Shown: positions 44,464 through 54,098, counted from the stretch's first letter. The stretch: DNA of 64,000 nucleotides from Sphingobacterium sp. HMA12 (GCF_002933815.1 NZ_BEYR01000004.1:1-64000); one strand, 5' to 3'. Translations and numbers: made by a program. The notes: generated by a model not told the origin, from the letters alone.

Positions 44464-45267
44464 GTGAGATATTCTTTAGCCGTATTTGTTATCCTGATAT
44501 GCAATACCCTGTCCGTGGGCCAGGGTATTTCCATTTCACCTTCGCGGATATTTTTCACCGGCGAAGCCGGACAGACCGTCAGTCAGGCCATTACGTTCAG
44601 TAATACCTCTACCGGCGCGCTATCCTTCGTCGCAAATCTGAAAGATTGGGACCGCGACTCCTTGGGCAGTAAGCAGTATTATGCCACAGGGAATAATACC
44701 GGGTCAAATGCTTCCTGGCTTACCTTATCTGAAAATACCGTCCAGCTGGCTCCTGGGGAAACAAAAGTGGTCAATCTTTCCATGACCATTCCGGATCATC
44801 CGGCAACGAAACAGCAACGCCATAGCATGCTTTTCTTTACACAGGTTAAAGAACAAAAAGCTGCGCAGGCAAATGGACTCCATATGAACGTCTTGATTGA
44901 GGTCGGCATCCAGGTTTATCATACGCCAACCGGATTAAAATCCGGTGATCTGGAATTTCTTGCTTTTGAAGATAAAGGCGCTATTACTGTTCAGCAAGGG
45001 CAAGCCTTCCGTCGAATGGAAGTCAAGGTTAGAAACACAGGCCAGATCAACAAGGATGCTTATGTACGTTTTGAGTTGACCAATATAGCAACCGGGGAAG
45101 AAACCCCCGTTGATGCACTGCCCATTGCCATGCTTCCCGAGTCGGAACAATGGGTTCGCGTAGATCTACCCCATAAACTTGCCCCCGGCCAATACCTCGC
45201 TGTTGCGATACTCGATGCGGGGAGCCAATATGATTTAAAAATTGCGGAGAAGGAAATTACATATTAG
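44464..45267 (+). CDS. PapD-like periplasmic chaperone
   Basis: The 267-aa protein starts at GTG 44464, 24 bp after the subunit gene. After a signal peptide (cleavage after SVGQ) there are two Ig-like domains. The first (about 20-140) has ISISPSRIFFTGEAGQTVSQAITFSNTS and a G-strand-like KQQRHSMLFFTQVKEQ. The second (about 145-267) has RRMEVKVRNTGQINKDAYVRFEL. The layout matches fimbrial chaperones or DUF916-type proteins. It should bind the subunits in the periplasm before passing them to the outer-membrane protein encoded convergently. Similarity to known FimC/PapD is distant. Confidence 0.6.
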   Translation: MRYSLAVFVILICNTLSVGQGISISPSRIFFTGEAGQTVSQAITFSNTSTGALSFVANLKDWDRDSLGSKQYYATGNNTGSNASWLTLSENTVQLAPGETKVVNLSMTIPDHPATKQQRHSMLFFTQVKEQKAAQANGLHMNVLIEVGIQVYHTPTGLKSGDLEFLAFEDKGAITVQQGQAFRRMEVKVRNTGQINKDAYVRFELTNIATGEETPVDALPIAMLPESEQWVRVDLPHKLAPGQYLAVAILDAGSQYDLKIAEKEITY

Positions 45268-46660
45268 TCTCGCTGCTTTACTGATTGGCACAAGCCACTG
45301 CATACCCCATGCTAGGGCTCAGGTCACTATTAGCCTGCCAGAAGCGAACATTCAGGGACGTACCGATTACATCCAAAGTTTTACTGGTGGACAATATTCT
45401 TTTACATTACTTGCCCTGCTCCCAACAATCAGCACCAAAGCAATTAACAACACAAGTTTTGTCAGCACAACAGGCGGAGGAACAGTCCCCTTAAATGTAG
45501 CACACCTTAAACTGGAAAAAATCAACAATCTTTCGCTGCTCGGCTCAAGTAATGATGTCACGCTATCAACAGCCGATCAAGTTTTAATCAGTGCGCTGGC
45601 TACCGTAAGTCTTTCTGCAGGTCCGGTTATTATCAACTCACGCTTTGTTACCGCCAATCAAACATGGGTTTCAGGCATTTACAAAACTACGCTATCGCTT
45701 ACTGCCTCCGGTATTTTAGGCGGTACCATCACGCCCCCCAGCCAGGATCTCTCCATCAGTGTCCCGGCTTTTATAAGCCCCCCGGCCAGTATTGGTACGA
45801 CCAGTATGCTGGTCAATGACCTGAGCTATTATCGTGCTGCCAACGGCATTAGTAGCAATACTGTTATACCCCTATCGACCACTGTCCCCTACATTCCAAG
45901 TATCAAAACTGGAAATACACAATTTAGCTTCAGCACCATTGCGACCTATAATGCCTTACCTGTTACCTCTGTTTCAACAGTCAATACGACTTTAACAGGG
46001 ATAACAAATACAACCGCTGTAGCTTTATCCACAACGGATCAATCCTTAACCAATACGGCCGGCATTGCTGTGCCCACAAACAACAGTCAATCATTGACCT
46101 ATACGTATAGCATTGGATTAAACCAGCTGAAAACAAATTTTATACAGGCAGGTACTTATTCCGTTCCATTAACCTACACCTGGAACAAATTATCATCAGC
46201 GTATCCCAGTGGCAGTCTACTGGCTCAGTCAAACGGAAATCTAGCCGTTGTTGTGAGTGATCTTGCTGAAATCATTGCCAATCAGCAGGCTGTTAACTTG
46301 TCTTTTACAACTGCCAACGACTATAAAAATGGGGTTAACGTCAATATGTCGAATCATCTAAAACTTAGCGCAACAAGCTCCTACAATCTCTACGTACGCG
46401 CTACATCGGCAAGTTTTACCTCAGGAGCCAACAGTATTCCGTTAAATGTACTGCGCATTGGACCTATGGCAGGTCAGAGCGGCATGAATACCGTTACACT
46501 TTCCACGACAGCTCAGCAGCTCATTCAGAATGCCGATCCTGTGATAGACCGTAATCTCAATATTCTTTACAGCATCCCCGCCAGCGCAACAGGTACACTG
46601 CTCAATAAACCTGCCGGCGCCTATACAACCAATATTATTTTTAGCTTCGTCGCCCCTTAA
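45242..46660 (+). CDS. Secreted protein of three tandem pilin-like domains
   Basis: The 472-aa product starts at TTG 45242, inside the last 26 nt of the chaperone gene, so translation is probably coupled. A signal peptide ends near ARAQ27. The mature part consists of three repeats, about 27-160, 174-315 and 335-472. Each contains the motif V-x-L-S-T-x-x-Q-x-L (106-115, 260-269, 418-427) and ends with an aGxYxxxLxyt strand. The third repeat is closest to the 175-aa subunit (LSFTTANDYKNG...SNHLKLSATSSYNLYV). It could be a tip or anchor subunit. There is no Cys in the mature part. Confidence 0.65.
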   Translation: MRRRKLHISLAALLIGTSHCIPHARAQVTISLPEANIQGRTDYIQSFTGGQYSFTLLALLPTISTKAINNTSFVSTTGGGTVPLNVAHLKLEKINNLSLLGSSNDVTLSTADQVLISALATVSLSAGPVIINSRFVTANQTWVSGIYKTTLSLTASGILGGTITPPSQDLSISVPAFISPPASIGTTSMLVNDLSYYRAANGISSNTVIPLSTTVPYIPSIKTGNTQFSFSTIATYNALPVTSVSTVNTTLTGITNTTAVALSTTDQSLTNTAGIAVPTNNSQSLTYTYSIGLNQLKTNFIQAGTYSVPLTYTWNKLSSAYPSGSLLAQSNGNLAVVVSDLAEIIANQQAVNLSFTTANDYKNGVNVNMSNHLKLSATSSYNLYVRATSASFTSGANSIPLNVLRIGPMAGQSGMNTVTLSTTAQQLIQNADPVIDRNLNILYSIPASATGTLLNKPAGAYTTNIIFSFVAP

Positions 46661-49491
46661 AAGCGCTTAACACCTACTTTTCTGCGCTCATCCCGATAAT
46701 TAAAATCAGGAATTATGTTATCCGTATCTGCTTTTACTTCGATTTCACAATGTTGATTTTCGATTGAGAAAGGCATTCCTTCGGTAACAACAGCGATGCT
46801 GTAATTTCCCAATGGAAGGTACAGCACATAATCGCCGTTTTCTGAACTTAATGTACTGTAGATCTTCCCTTGGCTATCCGCCGCGGTTATTTTTATTCCG
46901 CCAAGTTGCGGCCTTGTTTTTAGATACTTATTATCAACGACCTTAATGCGCCCTTTTAATGGTCTCGTTTTTATCAGTGGAATTTCCAGCCGCTGGTTTT
47001 TAGTCATCAATACATTTATCGGCCCCCGCGAAACCCAACCCTTGCTATTCTCCACCTGTACCAAATAAGGACCAACCCCCATATCAACAAATTTCACACG
47101 CCCATTCCCGTCCGTCTGCGCTACTTCCTTGCCAACCCGCACCAGCACGGCCCCAGCTTTGGTTTCTCCGACATCATTGCTACCGTTATTGTTGTCATCT
47201 TCGAAAAAAGTCAGTTCCAGTTTATGGCCTTTCTGTCCGGCCCGTCGGCCAAAATTCTTTTCTATTCCCAGGCGAATCTGCCTATTATTAAACGAATAAC
47301 GGTTCAGCGGATTAGGGTCAGGCGGTAAATTCGGATCGACTAGGAACAATGATTTTCCGCTTATTGCCGTGTAAAATATGTCGGCCGTCAGATTCCAGTT
47401 TTCTTTTATCTGCCAGCGGACATTGCCATTCACCGAGAGATTGTTACTTCGGGAGAAGCCATAATAGCTATATATGGTCGACAGCTGCACATGAAGCTGG
47501 TTATTAAAGGCGTAAAATTGTGTATTCGGGCCCAACGAGTAAATGCTGTAATTCGAATTTGCGCTAGTCGCTAAAAGATCACTTAAGTAGTACGGGTTGA
47601 TCTGAATAAATGTATTAAATCCAAAAAACGTATGTGTATAATTACCATTGATTCGGACCGAATGGAATGGCGCAATAGGTCTATTGGAAGTATTCCTGTA
47701 GGTATATCCATAATCCGTTTGCAGCGAGAACCGGTGGCCTGGGGTAAAAAAATTGAGATCTGCCACTGTGCGAAGGGAATTCGACTTCCAGTTTGTCGGA
47801 TTAGTTGCAATTCCCCACCAATTTTGATAGGTACCCTGTTGAGCCATAAAATAAGGCCTGAGATCAAGCTGTAGTTTTCCAAAGCCAGTATGGTAGCCCA
47901 ACTCATAGATCTGTATCCTCGAAGCATTGCTAAAAAAATAGTTTCTGTCTCCAGCAAGGTATTTTGGATTATTATCCATATAGCTGATCCGGGCAGAAAG
48001 ATTTCGATCGTTGGCCAGTGACAAGGTTATGCGTGAATCTGTTTGGGTAAGACCTCTCCGCAGTCCCACATAGTACGGTGAACTATAATAATTGACACTT
48101 GTAAGCTGATAGTTGCCAAAAGAGGTATTGTAATTTATGCCCCCCGCTACCGCCAGCCTATTATTTCCACTTTCAACCTGTTCGATGCTCGTTCCTCCTT
48201 CCAGGAAAAGGCTATTATTATTGCCCAGATCAATAAAACCTTTACCACTGAACAGACCACTGCGGACGCCACGATAATCATTATTGCTATGTAAGAAGGC
48301 CATGCTGTTCTCCTGATTTTGTTCGGTTTGAATGGCATATTTAACGCCAACAATTTCCCCACCCGGAATCGGATTATCCATTTCTGTAAACAACATGTAA
48401 TTGTTCTGGATTGCATATAGGCTGAGGGAACGCCGTTTATCGAATTTGTAAGTCCCTTTGATACCGCGCCCATTGATAAACTGATCGAGATTTTCATAAA
48501 TATTACCCAGTTTCACCCCCCACTTTTCGGTATCATAATCCAGATAGGTATCGTATAGATTAAAGGTACGTTGATCTTGATAATAATCGAGATTCATTCG
48601 GTAGCTCAATCTATCTTTGTTGTTCAGATCAATTTTGCCATCTCCCTGTAGCTGGTAAACCGAAATATCTTGCCCCATATTAATATAACGTAAAGCCGCT
48701 CTATTGTCCCGGGGTTGGTTTTGCAGATTCATATTGGAAAAGAAACGCTTCACACTACCCACTGTCATCATACGGATACGATTGGAGGCCAATACGCTAC
48801 CGCCGCCCTCGACCGCCTGAATATCAACATCGAAATCCATATTTATATTTTTCTTACGCAAACGGGCTGTAAAAGTCAGCAAAGACTGCCCCCCTGCGAC
48901 CAGTGTGAACGGCAGTGTCTCACCGATAATCTCCAGGTCAGGAGAAAGATTAGGAAAACGCAACTGAACAGTCAGGGGTACCAGTCCACGATTGACAGCG
49001 CGTACTGAAAATTGTGTTTGCCCCGTGGCCTGATCCAGGTAATATTCGGATTGTTCGGTCTGTATCAGGAAAGACTGTTCCATCTCCAACTGCGTATAAA
49101 AAGACTGGGGGGGCTGTATTTTTACGGATGGGTCATCCGATTCCAATCCGATCGTAAAAGCCTGTATCCCCTGCGCAATCGTCTGGCGGTCGGCGATATA
49201 TTTTAGCGGAAAAAATTTTGTTTCTTTGGCCTTTAAAATAATTGAAGCCGGTAATTTTATTAAGCCCCGAAGCGCGGCGGTATTCGCCGACAGAGGTCTT
49301 AATTCAATTGATCGATCGGTATGGTTACTGATGTTTAACTTATTGGAGAATGTCTGTGCGGATGTAATCTGGATCGTATCACGTTCAAAATAATACACAA
49401 TATCGTACTGTTGCTGACCTTTCGCTTTGGACAAGAGAAGAACAGCATGGCAGAAAAGAAACAGGAAAATCCAGCGGTTTCTTATTGGCAT
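46657..49491 (-). CDS. Usher-like outer-membrane barrel protein
   Basis: The 944-aa protein has a signal peptide (cleavage after KAKGQ). Two N-terminal Ig-like domains (about 27-245) precede a long stretch of alternating beta-strands (about 250-745) with Tyr/Asn-rich turns, which reads as a large barrel. The C-terminal part has two or three small beta domains: a SdrD-B-like FFEDDNNNGSNDVGETKAGAVLVRV (about 750-780) and carboxypeptidase-regulatory-like repeats. This order parallels usher organisation (N-domain, barrel, C-domains), but the sequence is far from FimD/PapC. It is convergent with the three-domain protein gene, and the stops overlap by 4 bp. Confidence 0.55.
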   Translation of the reverse strand: MPIRNRWIFLFLFCHAVLLLSKAKGQQQYDIVYYFERDTIQITSAQTFSNKLNISNHTDRSIELRPLSANTAALRGLIKLPASIILKAKETKFFPLKYIADRQTIAQGIQAFTIGLESDDPSVKIQPPQSFYTQLEMEQSFLIQTEQSEYYLDQATGQTQFSVRAVNRGLVPLTVQLRFPNLSPDLEIIGETLPFTLVAGGQSLLTFTARLRKKNINMDFDVDIQAVEGGGSVLASNRIRMMTVGSVKRFFSNMNLQNQPRDNRAALRYINMGQDISVYQLQGDGKIDLNNKDRLSYRMNLDYYQDQRTFNLYDTYLDYDTEKWGVKLGNIYENLDQFINGRGIKGTYKFDKRRSLSLYAIQNNYMLFTEMDNPIPGGEIVGVKYAIQTEQNQENSMAFLHSNNDYRGVRSGLFSGKGFIDLGNNNSLFLEGGTSIEQVESGNNRLAVAGGINYNTSFGNYQLTSVNYYSSPYYVGLRRGLTQTDSRITLSLANDRNLSARISYMDNNPKYLAGDRNYFFSNASRIQIYELGYHTGFGKLQLDLRPYFMAQQGTYQNWWGIATNPTNWKSNSLRTVADLNFFTPGHRFSLQTDYGYTYRNTSNRPIAPFHSVRINGNYTHTFFGFNTFIQINPYYLSDLLATSANSNYSIYSLGPNTQFYAFNNQLHVQLSTIYSYYGFSRSNNLSVNGNVRWQIKENWNLTADIFYTAISGKSLFLVDPNLPPDPNPLNRYSFNNRQIRLGIEKNFGRRAGQKGHKLELTFFEDDNNNGSNDVGETKAGAVLVRVGKEVAQTDGNGRVKFVDMGVGPYLVQVENSKGWVSRGPINVLMTKNQRLEIPLIKTRPLKGRIKVVDNKYLKTRPQLGGIKITAADSQGKIYSTLSSENGDYVLYLPLGNYSIAVVTEGMPFSIENQHCEIEVKADTDNIIPDFNYRDERRKVGVKRF

Positions 49492-49576
49492 AGCATACGA
49501 TTCAAATATTCATAAAAGTCAGGCTAAATTCCATGAGATTAAAATATAAGGCGTCACATCTTCATGTAACGAAATC

Positions 49577-50185
49577 TTAGGCTGTCAATTGCGCGATCAG
49601 TTCGCCTTTGCTGTTGATCTGGAGCTTTCGGTAAATTCGTTTGATGTAAATCCGCACGGTATCCAATGAAATGGTATATTTCTGAGCGATCATTTTGTAG
49701 CTCAATCCCTCGATGATCCCATTGGCAATCTGGAGTTCCCGTGCGGTAAGCAGGTCTTCAAATTTTTTTGATTTAAAACTTTGTTCGATCAGGGCCCTAT
49801 TTACACCCGGACTCACAAAGGATCCTTCATTTAAGGTAATCTTAATTGCCGAAAGAAGCGAATCCATACAGGTTTGTTTCAATAGATATCCGACGGCACC
49901 GTGTCTAAAACAACTACGTACAGTCTTGACATCACAGGTATTGGTTAATATCACAATTTCAGTTTTGGGAAAAATACTTTTAACATGTTCGACGATCAGT
50001 GGTTCCTGGTGTTCAATATCCAGGATCAGTACATCCGGTGCAGCCATAGCTCGGTCCACTCGCCCCTTGCCGATATCAAAAATAACTTCGATCTGATTTG
50101 CCGCTACTTTATTCTTTGCGTTAAGTATACGCTGCGTTTCTTGTCTCGCGTGTTCGTCACTATCTATGATGCCTACAGTAATCAT
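49577..50185 (-). CDS. NarL/LuxR-type response regulator, orphan
   Basis: The 202-aa protein has a receiver domain (about 1-120) with acidic residues Asp8 and Asp10, phospho-acceptor Asp56 (VLILDIEHQ) and Lys103 (GYLLKQ). A LuxR helix-turn-helix follows (about 143-200, LTARELQIANGIIEGLSYKMIAQKYTISLDTVRIYIKRIYRKL). No histidine kinase lies beside it. It is 85 bp upstream of the usher-like gene on the same strand, so it probably regulates the fibre locus. Confidence 0.9.
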   Translation of the reverse strand: MITVGIIDSDEHARQETQRILNAKNKVAANQIEVIFDIGKGRVDRAMAAPDVLILDIEHQEPLIVEHVKSIFPKTEIVILTNTCDVKTVRSCFRHGAVGYLLKQTCMDSLLSAIKITLNEGSFVSPGVNRALIEQSFKSKKFEDLLTARELQIANGIIEGLSYKMIAQKYTISLDTVRIYIKRIYRKLQINSKGELIAQLTA

Positions 50186-50658
50186 GTCCTTGTTATTATT
50201 CTGTATTATAATCAGTCATATACGCTCTGATATCATGTTCTGAGGCCACCCCGTGTCAATTCAAATTCCGCGAACACAATCCAGATTGGGTTTTATCGTA
50301 TTTGTATCTCTTTAAAAACAACTACTAGAAAAGAATTGTTTTATAAAAGAAAAAATCATAAATATATTAGAAATTTTTTTCGATATAAGACGACTTCTGT
50401 ATGGACCGTAAAATCGCGATAAGGTATAAATGAGCTCGCCAAGAAGGCGAATTGAAACTTTTCATAAGGTATAATTGCGTCTAATAAAATGGATTATACG
50501 CAATTATAGCTATTTTTTAAAGAATACCAAGGTCTTCTTTTTTATTTTATTGAATTACGGCAAAAAAAAACATCCTATAGCAGATCCAGGACAAACATTA
50601 TCAATACCATAGGACTACTTTATAAATAGATTTCGGATATATGCTTCCTATAAACTTG
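50186..50658. other. Intergenic region between regulator and rmlA
   Basis: An AT-rich, gene-free stretch of 473 bp. It holds a TCGCC-N5-GGCGA hairpin (50436-50450), two copies of ATAAGGTATAA 45 bp apart (50419 and 50464), and an 11-bp hairpin (50470-50518). It should contain the regulator promoter near 50186-50260; no perfect -7 element is seen. Confidence 0.5.
50470..50518. terminator. Hairpin downstream of rmlA, possible terminator
   Basis: TATAATTGCGT (50470-50480) pairs perfectly with 50508-50518 around a 27-nt loop, and T6 follows on the plus strand. The long loop and the wrong-strand T-run make its role for rmlA (minus strand) uncertain. Confidence 0.4.
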
Positions 50659-51519
50659 TCATTTAACAATATGTTTCAGATATTCACCATATCCAGATTT
50701 GCACAGAGGTTGTGCAACAGCTAACAATTGCTTTTTATCAATATAGCCCATGCGATAGGCGACCTCCTCGATCGCGCCTATTTTCATTCCCTGCCGTTCT
50801 TCAATGACCTGTACAAATTGTCCTGCTTGCATCAGTGACTGGATGGTCCCCGTGTCTAGCCAAGCCGTACCGCGGTCAAATATGCCGACCTTTAATTTGC
50901 CCTGACGTAAATATTCTTTGTTGATATCGGTAATCTCCAGCTCTCCCCGTGCGGATGGTTTGATGCCTTTTGCAATTGCAACGACATCGTTGTCGTAAAA
51001 ATAAATACCGGGAACAGCGTAGCTGGATTTAGGCATTTTTGGTTTTTCTTCAATAGAAACTACATTTTTTGCTTCATCAAATTCCACCACGCCATAACGT
51101 TCAGGATCCTGTACAGGATAAGCAAATACGACACCCCCATCAGGGTTCGCGCACGACTGCAACAGCTTTGATAGGCCCGAGCCATAGAAAATATTATCGC
51201 CAAGAATCAATGCGACCTTGTCCTTCCCGATAAACTCTTCCCCCAATATAAATGCCTGTGCGAGACCATCGGGGCTTGGCTGTTCCTTATATTCAAAGCG
51301 ACAGCCTAATTGAGAACCATCGCCCAATAACTTTTGAAAGTTTGGTAAATCCTGTGGAGTCGATATAATCAATATCTCACGAATTCCCGACAGCATTAAT
51401 GTAGACAAGGGATAGTATATCATCGGCTTATCATAAACGGGCATTAATTGCTTACTCACGGCGAGCGTTAAAGGGTGCAAACGGGTTCCCGATCCACCGG
51501 CTAATATAATTCCTTTCAT
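50659..51519 (-). CDS. rmlA: Glucose-1-phosphate thymidylyltransferase
   Basis: The 286-aa protein makes dTDP-glucose from dTTP and glucose-1-phosphate, the first step of dTDP-L-rhamnose synthesis. The nucleotide-binding motif is GGSGTRLHPLT (8-18), with conserved SKQLMPVYDKPMIYYPL, LGDNIFYGSG and GTAWLDTG. The length is that of the family. It is the last of four rml genes on this strand (order B, C, D, A). Confidence 0.97.
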   Translation of the reverse strand: MKGIILAGGSGTRLHPLTLAVSKQLMPVYDKPMIYYPLSTLMLSGIREILIISTPQDLPNFQKLLGDGSQLGCRFEYKEQPSPDGLAQAFILGEEFIGKDKVALILGDNIFYGSGLSKLLQSCANPDGGVVFAYPVQDPERYGVVEFDEAKNVVSIEEKPKMPKSSYAVPGIYFYDNDVVAIAKGIKPSARGELEITDINKEYLRQGKLKVGIFDRGTAWLDTGTIQSLMQAGQFVQVIEERQGMKIGAIEEVAYRMGYIDKKQLLAVAQPLCKSGYGEYLKHIVK

Positions 51520-51542
51520 TTGTATTCAGCTCAATAATTTTT

Positions 51543-52400
51543 TTAATTTTTAATTTCCTCGCCCAGCATTTTAGCCAGGCTTAACGCCCATTCCGGTACA
51601 GCTACATCAAAGGCCGCTTTAATCTTAGACTTATCAAGCAGTGAATACTTTGGCCGTTGCGCAGGTGTGGGGTATGCACTTGTCGGAATTGGCTTTACCT
51701 GACAATCAAACGAACGGAAATCCCGTATTGCTACAGCAAAATCATACCAGGATATCTCCCCCTCATTGCTGTAGTTATAGATTCCGGCTTTCCAATCCGG
51801 TGCATCGACAATTTTCAAAATCGCCATCGCCAGATCTTTTGCATACGTCGGCGTACCGATCTGATCATTGATTACATTTACTTCACCCCGTTCGGCCATT
51901 AGACGGCACATCGTCTTGACAAAATTCTTCCCGTATGCAGAATACACCCAGGATGTCCGGATAATAATCGCCTCGGGACACCATTTTTGAATAGCGCGCT
52001 CCCCGGCAAGTTTGGTCTGACCGTAGACATTGATCGGTGCTGTAGGTGCATCTTCGGCTAGCGGAATGGCAGAATTACCATCAAACACATAGTCCGTTGA
52101 AATGGCGATCAGCTTGGCGCTATGGAGGCGACAGTATTGTGCAATCTCCTCACAGGCCAAATGATTGACCAAATTAGCTGTTTCATGTTCTTCCTCGGCT
52201 TTATCTACGGCCGTATAAGCGCCGGCATGAATAATTAAATTGGGCTGATACATGGCCAAAATATCCTGGATCAGCATAATCTGGTCCAAAGGCAATTGCT
52301 TACGGTCCAAAAAGTAGCACTCTTTTTCGGTATCATTTACCAATAATTCATACAATTCGGATCCTAGCTGTCCGGAAGCACCGGTAATGACGATTTTCAT
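51543..52400 (-). CDS. rmlD: dTDP-4-dehydrorhamnose reductase
   Basis: The start is ATG 52400 (MKIVITGASGQLGSEL), after an in-frame TTG. The 285-aa SDR enzyme reduces dTDP-4-keto-L-rhamnose to dTDP-L-rhamnose with NAD(P)H. Visible signs are GASGQLG at the N-terminus, STDYVFDG, the catalytic YGQTK, and the C-terminal RPKYSLLDKSK. It lies 23 bp upstream of rmlA. Confidence 0.96.
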   Translation of the reverse strand: MKIVITGASGQLGSELYELLVNDTEKECYFLDRKQLPLDQIMLIQDILAMYQPNLIIHAGAYTAVDKAEEEHETANLVNHLACEEIAQYCRLHSAKLIAISTDYVFDGNSAIPLAEDAPTAPINVYGQTKLAGERAIQKWCPEAIIIRTSWVYSAYGKNFVKTMCRLMAERGEVNVINDQIGTPTYAKDLAMAILKIVDAPDWKAGIYNYSNEGEISWYDFAVAIRDFRSFDCQVKPIPTSAYPTPAQRPKYSLLDKSKIKAAFDVAVPEWALSLAKMLGEEIKN

Positions 52401-52485
52401 CAAAATCTTTTTTATGGTTCAAGCATCCTGATCCGTTTATCTCCTTCAAGCAGGAGCTTTTAAGCAGCTCAGGCACGCTATTTTA

Positions 52486-53040
52486 CTATTTCAATTTATT
52501 GGATAATGCCGCGAAGCTTTGTGCCTCTTTGTCTTTTTGGGACAAGATCATCTGTTCTGCCGGAATTTGCCAGTCAACCGCCAGTTGCTGGTCCAGTGGA
52601 TCTACACCATCTTCCGCTTCTTTGTTATAATTATTGTCACATTTATAGGCAAATACCGCATGCTCGGACAATACTGAAAATCCGTGTAAAAATCCACGCG
52701 GTACAAATAGCTGCTTTTTATTTTCCGCAGAGAGCTCCACGGCAACATGCTGTCCATAAGTAGGGGAACCGGGCCGAACATCAACAGCGACATCCAGTAC
52801 GCTACCCTCCAATACACGGACTAATTTCGCCTGCGCATGCGCTCCGGCTTGCATATGCAATCCCCTCACGACGCCAAATTGAGATTTCGACTGGTTATCC
52901 TGCACAAAATGCGGATCATAACCTAATATGGCTGCCAGTCTGTTTTGATTATAGGATTCAAAAAAATAGCCCCTTTCATCTTCAAATATCGCAGGCTCCA
53001 AAATAAAACAACCGGATAATTTCGTTTCTGTATGTTTCAT
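52486..53040 (-). CDS. rmlC: dTDP-4-dehydrorhamnose 3,5-epimerase
   Basis: The 184-aa cupin enzyme epimerises dTDP-4-keto-6-deoxyglucose at C3 and C5. Motifs are FEDERGYFFESYNQNRL, the QDNQSKSQFGVVRGLHMQ segment with the catalytic His, VDVRPGSPTYGQHVAVELS and PRGFLHGFSVLSEHAVFAYKCDNNYN. It starts 2 bp after the rmlB stop. Confidence 0.96.
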   Translation of the reverse strand: MKHTETKLSGCFILEPAIFEDERGYFFESYNQNRLAAILGYDPHFVQDNQSKSQFGVVRGLHMQAGAHAQAKLVRVLEGSVLDVAVDVRPGSPTYGQHVAVELSAENKKQLFVPRGFLHGFSVLSEHAVFAYKCDNNYNKEAEDGVDPLDQQLAVDWQIPAEQMILSQKDKEAQSFAALSNKLK

Positions 53041-53042
53041 AT

Positions 53043-54098
53043 TTAAGCGCCGTGATATTGATTATTATAATAGTGCTGATAGTCGCCCGAAGTCACATGA
53101 TCCAGCCATTCCTGATTGGACAAGAACCAGTCTATTGTCAGTGACAGGCCTTGCTCAAAAGTTACTGACGGGCTCCAGCCCAGCTCTGTATTGATTTTGC
53201 TTGCATCAATTGCATAACGCAGGTCATGACCCGGACGGTCTTTCACAAAGGTGATCAGCGAAGCTGCCGTCCCCTGCTCCCGGCCTAATTTGACATCCAT
53301 TTGTCGGCAAAGCTCCTTGATCAGGTCTATATTCTGCCACTCGTTAAAGCCACCTACATTGTACGAATCTCCATTTTTCCCTTGATGAAAAACCAGGTCA
53401 ATCGCTTTGGCATGGTCAATCACAAAAAGCCAGTCGCGGGTATATTTTCCGTCTCCGTATACAGGCAATGGCTTATCATGTAAAATATTATGAATGCACA
53501 GCGGAATCAGTTTTTCAGGAAAATGATTGGGCCCGTAATTGTTGGAACAGTTGGTCAGCACAATCGGCAATCCATAAGTATCGTGATAGGCACGGACAAA
53601 ATGGTCCGAGCTCGCTTTCGAAGCCGAATACGGTGAGTGCGGATCATATTTGGTGTCTTCCGTAAAAAAACCGGACTCTCCCAACGCACCAAACACCTCA
53701 TCCGTAGAAACATGATGAAAACGTTTTCCTTCAAAATTATCCTTCCAGATTGCACGAGCAGCATTCAACAGATTGACTGTCCCGATCACATTGGTCATCA
53801 CGAATGCCGTCGGATCTGCAATGGAGCGATCGACATGGGATTCTGCCGCCAAGTGAATCACACCATCCGGCTGATAGTGTTCAAAAACAACATTTATTGC
53901 TGCCTGATCCGTAATATCCGCTTTGACAAAGGTGTAATTCGGACGATCCTCGATATCTTTTAGATTTTCCAGATTGCCCGCATAGGTCAGGGCATCCAGG
54001 TTAATAACCTGATAATGTGGATACTTTACAACAAATTCACGAACGACATGGGATCCAATAAATCCTGCGCCTCCTGTGATTAAGATTTTTTTATTCAT
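53043..54098 (-). CDS. rmlB: dTDP-glucose 4,6-dehydratase
   Basis: The 351-aa extended SDR enzyme converts dTDP-glucose to the 4-keto-6-deoxy sugar. The NAD motif is TGGAGFIGSHVV (near residue 7), followed by HLAAESHVDRSI, STDEVFGALG and the catalytic YSASKASSDH. It is the first gene of the rml cluster. A TAATTTTG -7-like element lies upstream on the minus strand, within the 184-bp gap. Confidence 0.97.
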   Translation of the reverse strand: MNKKILITGGAGFIGSHVVREFVVKYPHYQVINLDALTYAGNLENLKDIEDRPNYTFVKADITDQAAINVVFEHYQPDGVIHLAAESHVDRSIADPTAFVMTNVIGTVNLLNAARAIWKDNFEGKRFHHVSTDEVFGALGESGFFTEDTKYDPHSPYSASKASSDHFVRAYHDTYGLPIVLTNCSNNYGPNHFPEKLIPLCIHNILHDKPLPVYGDGKYTRDWLFVIDHAKAIDLVFHQGKNGDSYNVGGFNEWQNIDLIKELCRQMDVKLGREQGTAASLITFVKDRPGHDLRYAIDASKINTELGWSPSVTFEQGLSLTIDWFLSNQEWLDHVTSGDYQHYYNNQYHGA

